Position numbers and translations under genes: made by a program. From Paraspadella gotoi (Eukaryota; Chaetognatha): 64,000 bases of DNA. Under the pieces are notes generated by a model that made no database searches, had not been told where the DNA came from, and saw only the letters and a list, made by a program, of their open reading frames with translations. Location: positions 20,647,476 to 20,711,475 of the forward strand of contig CM119267.1 in the NCBI GenBank assembly GCA_051294375.1. The letters are read 5' to 3'. Shown here piece by piece: positions 60,557 through 64,000 of the stretch. Each line of letters begins with the position of its first letter. Position 1 is the stretch's first letter.

Positions 60557-61174
60557 ATCTCTCTCTCTCTCTCTCTTTCTTTCTCTCTGTCACTCTCACT
60601 AGTTGCTGTCCAGGGTCATGTACTGTTCATTGAACAGTGTTCAATTCAATTCAATTCAATTCTCTCCCCCCAAACGCTTTCCTCGAACCATCTTACCCCT
60701 TCTCCCTCTCTCTCTCTCTCTCCCATCCCCCCCTCCTCACTCACCCAGTGATTGTCCATCCTGACATTGGTGAGATTTGGGTCGAACAAAAGTCTCTTCG
60801 GGTCGACGTTGATGGGCGACTGAAGTTTTCCTTTGTTGCAGATTTGCCAGTCGGGGTTGACCAGACCCCAAAAATCCGGACCTATTTGGGGTGTGAAAGG
60901 AGTGAAATCAAAATCTCGATCGATACAAAAATGGATTGTGGATAAGGATTTAAATGGGGCCCAAGATGCGAGGTTTTGTTCACGACCCTAGGGCGGTCCA
61001 ACATCCCGAGTTGGGATTGAACCCGGTACTTATAGGTCATGATCTGATGGCTTGACCCAATATTTATTTTTTATCATAAAATTAAGAAGACCGCATATTT
61101 TTTTTTCTGACCGGAAATTCCGTCGTACGTCCACCAGTCCTGCCATCCACCGCCACCGCCTGAAGTTGTTCCGC
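50007..61174 (-). CDS. CA10/CA11-like carbonic-anhydrase-related protein, 5' end missing
   Basis: Eight exons in phase: 61174-61112, 60881-60745, 56631-56248, 54537-54442, 54370-54304, 50708-50554, 50411-50240 and 50032-50007. Matches to CA10/11 are DFWGLVNPDWQICNKGK, LQSPINVDPKRLLFDP, YKYRLAEMKIHFGS, GSEHTVDGAPFPAE, IQLIAYNADLYSN, LYPRRLLPDTHNYITYEGSL, WILMNNPVYITTRQ and NNRPVRTNINFPKQG. Of the three zinc histidines of active enzymes, the first is Lys (MKIHFG), the second is kept and the third is Gln (AEIQL), so it should be acatalytic. CA10/11 proteins are secreted glycoproteins that bind neurexins. The signal-peptide exon was not found upstream to 64000. A roughly 60-residue Ala/Gln-rich insertion sits inside the fold. 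The last exon (ANTLWTES) is tentative. Confidence 0.88.
51070..51270. repeat. Left arm of a 200-bp inverted repeat pair
   Basis: This segment (GAAATTGGTAAAACCAA through GGTTTAAGGCCTCCATCACT to AGAGTACCTGGCTTCCC) is the reverse complement, about 85% by eye, of 55302-55502. It lies in the intron between CA-related exons 50708-50554 and 54370-54304. Its outer end carries the palindromic motif seen at 27515 and 44589, so it is a dispersed repeat. Confidence 0.85.
51722..51930. repeat. (GA)n/(CT)n cluster in a CA-related intron
   Basis: A (GA)n run at 51734-51771, a mixed purine tract, then CT-rich sequence at 51898-51930. Similar (GA)n tracts in the same gene's introns are at 52664-52684, 52823-52876, 57090-57148, 57920-57990 and 60488-60550. 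No exon was found in this 3.6-kb intron. Confidence 0.9.
53138..53213 (+). pseudogene. Decayed tRNA-Val(UAC) copy
   Basis: Retains the acceptor ends GGAGCTG and TAGCTCC, a TTTACAC anticodon loop and the T-arm CCTCGGTTCGAACCCGGG. The D arm and anticodon stem are damaged (TGGCGATTGTCAAATTTAA replaces the normal sequence). Related to the intact gene at 55994. Confidence 0.7.
55078..55150 (+). pseudogene. Aberrant tRNA-Val-like gene with TTTTCAC loop
   Basis: GGAGCTGTGGTGTAGTGG matches the intact Val gene, and the T arm CTCGG/CCGAG pairs perfectly. Three bases are missing before the anticodon stem, and the loop reads TTTTCAC instead of TTTACAC, nominally a UUC (Glu) anticodon. The acceptor stem has one mismatch. 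A T-run follows. It is probably a pseudogene, but an expressed mischarging variant cannot be excluded by eye. Confidence 0.55.
55302..55502. repeat. Right arm of the 200-bp inverted repeat pair
   Basis: GGGAAGCCAGGTACTCTGGG through GGAGGCCTTAAACCACC to TATTGGTTGTACCAATTTC. It is the inverse of 51070-51270 and lies in the intron between exons 56631-56248 and 54537-54442. Together the two arms flank the 96-bp and 67-bp exons of the CA-related gene. Confidence 0.85.
55840..55905 (+). pseudogene. tRNA-Val(AAC)-like pseudogene
   Basis: GGAAATGTGGTGTCGTGGTTATCACATCTGC and a TTAACAC loop resemble a Val(AAC) gene, but the T arm has lost the GGTTCGA box and pairs poorly, so the B box is absent. An isolated T-arm remnant (CCTCGGTTCGTAACCGG) lies nearby at 55740-55757. 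Confidence 0.65.
55994..56066 (+). tRNA. tRNA-Val (anticodon UAC)
   Basis: A full cloverleaf can be drawn. The acceptor GGAGTTG pairs with TAGCTCC using two G-U pairs; the D arm is TGGTGTAGTGGTTATCA; the anticodon stem TCTGC/GCAGA encloses TTTACAC (anticodon TAC); and T arm CTCGG/CCGGG encloses TTCGAAA. The internal A box (TGGTGTAGTGG) and B box (GGTTCGAAACC) are intact, and a TTTTT terminator follows. It lies in an intron of the CA-related gene, on the opposite strand, among decayed copies. Confidence 0.9.
56380..56565 (-). repeat. CAG/GCN-type coding repeats (Gln/Ala/Arg) in the CA-related exon
   Basis: In-frame trinucleotide repeats in the 384-bp exon encode an Ala run followed by Gln-rich sequence with Arg and His, such as HQQQQQQRHRHRQQQEQQ. 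The frame remains open and both exon borders are intact, so the repeats look translated. The flanking fold sequences (HDVTIYLEQ and NLTGGPLAYKYRL) are normally separated by only a few residues. Confidence 0.9.
56632..60744. other. Large CA-related intron: repeats and sequence gaps
   Basis: About 4.1 kb with many (GA)n/(CT)n tracts, a GC-rich patch near 58120-58380, and three runs of N at 59494-59518, 59978-59987 and 60173-60355. No exon recognised. Open frames here are low-complexity (ERERER, LSLSLS). The gap sizes may not be real lengths. Confidence 0.6.
59829..60150. repeat. Duplicated block flanking assembly gaps
   Basis: The block with CCACCCGCCTGAGTCTGTC followed by AGCGCAGTCCCGGTGGC occurs at about 59831-59870 and again at 60081-60118. 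Each is followed by a CAGTCAGATCCGAAG word (near 59962 and 60136) shortly before an N run. It could be a true tandem repeat or one locus assembled twice around gaps. Confidence 0.75.
61003..61061 (-). mobile_element. Fragment of the tRNA-derived SINE head
   Basis: In reverse orientation this stretch matches the head of the element at 29681: GGTCATGATCTGATGGCTT and GTTGGGATTGAACCCGG correspond to the A- and B-box halves. The body is absent or diverged. Confidence 0.6.
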
Positions 61175-61370
61175 CTGAAAGACAAAAGGGAATCGAATTA
61201 ACTTTTAAGGTTCAAATCATATCAACGTTTAGCAATGTTTAAGATTCTGTTTTTAAACTGTACCTAACTAAGTTATATTTAGTTGTGTATAACAAAAAAT
61301 ATTAAAATATTCACGTCGACGCTTTTAAAAAAATATAAGATCCCTTTAATACAGATATGAACGAAAAACA

Positions 61371-61427
<57 letters not shown>

Positions 61428-64000
61428 CTACTCTTCTCTCTCTCTCTCTCTCTCTCTAATAAAAAATCTACATTTAAATAATATAAAAAGCTTTGCTATC
61501 GAAAATCCATTAAACAGAACCATTATGTCTAGTTGAGAAAAAAACAAATATAATTTCTCCTTCATGAATATTAGTAGCTTCAAGGAGGAGTGAGAAAGGA
61601 AGCATAGATGGGAGAAGATATGAGGAAGAAGACGAGGAAGAAGACGAAGAAGATGAGGAAGAAGACGAGAAAGATGAGGAAGAAGACAAGGGAGTTGACA
61701 AGACATAGAAGGAGAAATAATGGAAGAATAAAAAGAGGGAGGAGGAGGAAGAGGAAGACAGGTGAAGAAGACGAAGAAACAGATGACGAGAAGGAGAAGA
61801 AGAAGATATAACAGAAGAATCAAAAGAAAGATGCTGATGAAGATAATGACGATGACGATGATGATGATGATGACGATGACGTTCACGAGAAGAAGCGAGG
61901 AGTTTTGGTCGAAAAGAGAGTCAGAAATAGTCTGCACCCTAAACGCACATCGTCTTTTTCCACATTTCTTCAAAGTTCCATCAGCCAATCACCGTTATCG
62001 TCTACGTTCATATTCAGCATCGTCTTTCGAGACTCAGTATCTCTTCCTCCGCGCTTTATATTTTATCCATCATCTCAATCCCAACAATTTAATCGTGTTC
62101 CTTCCATCTGTAACTTCTCTCCATCTGTTTTCTCAGAATGTCGAATATACGCGAAATATCCCCAGACGAGAATCAGACGAAGAAAAAAAAAGAATTACGC
62201 AAGAAAACTCAAATTTTTTTTCTCGCTCATCCAAAGTTAGTGTGAGTACAAGAGAAAAAAAAGGAAAGAAAGAGAAAAATTAAAGAGAAAGAAAAAAAAT
62301 GGAGAGAAAAGAAAAGAAGGGAAAAAAAGGAAAGGAAAACATTAACCTGATTTTTTACCCCCATAACATCTCTTCTTGACACCCCGTGACCCCTAGGGAG
62401 AAAGGAAAGGGGGGCAGGGGTGAAGTAGAGGAGCGAGATGGGGTGTAGAAGAGGGGCGGAGTGAACGAAGGAAAGGGCGGTGGATGGGAAGAAAGAAATG
62501 GCGGGAAAAAAGAGATATCGAAAAATTAAATTGTTAAATGAAATGTTAACACTAGGCATTAAATACTTCTAATGACGTTTTATAATAACTTTTTGTACTT
62601 GACGTTTTTCGCTTTACTGTTTTACTGTTTTTTGTTGAACTGTTTCTGTTTTTTATGATTTTGACATCTGATCTTTGAACGTTCTTGAACGTTATATTTT
62701 ACAGTTTCTTATGAATTAGTTCAAAACATTTTATTCATGATTCCATTTTAAACGTTAGTATTTTTTGTTGTTGTTTATAGTTTAATAGTTTTCACTTGTT
62801 TACCGTTTTCTAGTCTTTTACTCTGTTACAGTTTCTGTCAAAACTGTTTTTGGTATTAACCAAAAAAAATGTTAACACTATTGTCGATCTGATATTACAT
62901 TTACTAAGACTTGCCACTTTTCGGGTGTTTTCCTTTCTTTTCATCACGTTTGAGTTTAGAGAGATGAGATTTTTTGGTTTGTTTACAAACAAAACACGAT
63001 TAAATTCATGGGATGTTATATGCGAAAGCCGTTTAATACTTTGTAAAGGGAGCCGTTAAAAATTGATATTGATATGATAAGTTAATCAAATCTATTTATT
63101 TATCTTTCGTCTCTGATGATGGAACTGCTGAAGTTGTCACAGACGTGAAAGCGGAGAAAAAAGAATGAGGAGAGAGAGAGAGAGAGAGAGAAGAGAGAGA
63201 GAGAAGAGAGAGAGAGGAGAGGGAGAGGAGAGAGAGAGAGAGGGCGGAACGAAAGCAGGAAGACTGAAAAAAAAGTGTGGAAACAGAGATAAATGGAGAT
63301 CGAGTATCGGAAAAAAATAAAAAGAAAAAATGTGAAAAAAAAGAAAAGAAACTGAATGAAAAAAAAAGAAAGAAAAGAAACTGAATGAAAAAAAAAGAAA
63401 GAAAAGAAAAGAAGAAAGAAAAAAGCCATCGATTTTAAGTTTCAGACGCTCGACCGAGAATCGTGAAGACGTCGAGGCAAGCACGACGAGCAAGCAGGAG
63501 AAAAAGAAAAAAGAAATTGAAACCATCAAGCTTGCGATGTGAACGAGTTTTGTAAAGAGTCAGCGGTGAATTGAAACAGTGAGGTGACGAGACAAAAATG
63601 GAGCGAAGAATCTGAACTCAGTCGCCGGGAAAGTGGTCGAGTTCGCGAGAGGGAGGATGTCTCTTTGCCGCCGCTCGAAAACGATCCTCGGGTCAGTCGA
63701 CGTCGCTTTCTTTCTTCTTGGCTAAAAATGACTCCGTTTATGGGAGACGTCGATGGAGTTTTAAAGTCGCAGTCGTCATCGTCTTCTTCGTCATCGTCTT
63801 CTTCGTCATCATCTTCTTCATCATCGTCTTCTTCGTCTTTGACTTCGTATCTTCTTCTACGTATTTTTCTCTTCGTCGTCGTCGTCATCGTCGTCGTCGT
63901 CAGTGGCGGCGCGTACTTGATTAGATTGGATTGGAGATTAAAGGGCGGGGCTAAGAATCGGTTCTTCGATCGACAGATCGAGTGGAATAAAAGATTACCT
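61175..64000. other. Probable 5' region or intron of the CA-related gene; no exon recognised
   Basis: It contains (CT)n at 61376-61457, a purine-rich stretch with GAAGA/GATGAC units at 61610-61880, and low-complexity GA-rich sequence at 63170-63425. A TCATCG/TCTTCT trinucleotide block at 63775-63900 reads as an Asp/Glu run on the minus strand. None gives a convincing signal-peptide exon. The last bases, read on the minus strand, start AG-GTAATC, which could be the donor of an exon just beyond the window. Confidence 0.4.

Noticed and set aside
62227-62559. Possible signal-peptide exon of the CA-related gene (FRYLFFPAISFFPSTALSF)
   Set aside because: The hydrophobic stretch lies in purine/pyrimidine-biased sequence, and its putative donor phase does not join the exon at 61174.
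63526-63888. Acidic minus-strand protein (DEEDDDEEDDD)
   Set aside because: The acid run is a TCATCG/TCTTCT repeat. The rest has no motif, signal peptide or phase match to the first known CA-related exon.

Overview
This is a window of animal nuclear DNA. Every gene I could assemble is split by many short spliceosomal introns (mostly 40-120 bp, some 1-4 kb). The genes encode metazoan families such as BRAP, SMYD4, PPIL1, MRPL46, DESI2, an ATP11-type flippase, a tetraspanin and a CA10/11-like carbonic-anhydrase-related protein. The DNA between genes is AT-rich and full of (GA)n/(CT)n microsatellites, MITE-like inverted-repeat elements and a tRNA-derived SINE. I read it as a compact-genome invertebrate but cannot name the phylum. 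Gene models were built by hand from reading frame, GT-AG (once GC-AG) junctions, phase continuity and remembered family motifs. Nothing was searched or aligned by program.

1-26.5 kb: eight genes, all on the minus strand and closely spaced. In transcription order they are PPIL1, MRPL46, BRAP, an unrecognised 237-residue protein, SMYD4, a 1614-residue MBD protein, an ATP11-like P4-ATPase and DESI2. Gaps between coding regions are about 97-850 bp. The order looks operon-like, but the functions are unrelated: splicing, mitochondrial translation, Ras/ubiquitin signalling, lysine methylation, chromatin, lipid flipping and isopeptidase.

26.5-32.4 kb: a repeat-rich interval with MITEs, one carrying a 7-bp target duplication, a tRNA-derived SINE, and one small secreted or membrane protein gene with a possible alternative C-terminal exon. 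32.4-39.0 kb: a 20-exon minus-strand gene for a 988-residue secreted cysteine-rich protein ending in a C-type lectin-like domain.

40.5-43.8 kb: a tandem pair of plus-strand 2-oxoglutarate/Fe(II) oxygenases of the isopenicillin-N-synthase fold, four exons each. 44.9-47.8 kb: a plus-strand tetraspanin. 50.0-61.2 kb: a minus-strand CA10/11-like gene predicted to be acatalytic, with an Ala/Gln-rich insertion inside the CA fold. One of its introns contains an intact tRNA-Val(UAC) gene and decayed copies on the opposite strand, and inverted repeats flank two of its exons. Three N gaps lie at 59.5-60.4 kb, and the 5' end of this gene was not found.

The best leads are: the MBD protein with matching modules at both ends, a 15-bp coding minisatellite and an MBD lacking expected contact residues; the cysteine-rich/lectin protein; the Gln/Ala insertion in the CA-related protein; the inverted repeats around its exons; and the co-oriented eight-gene block.
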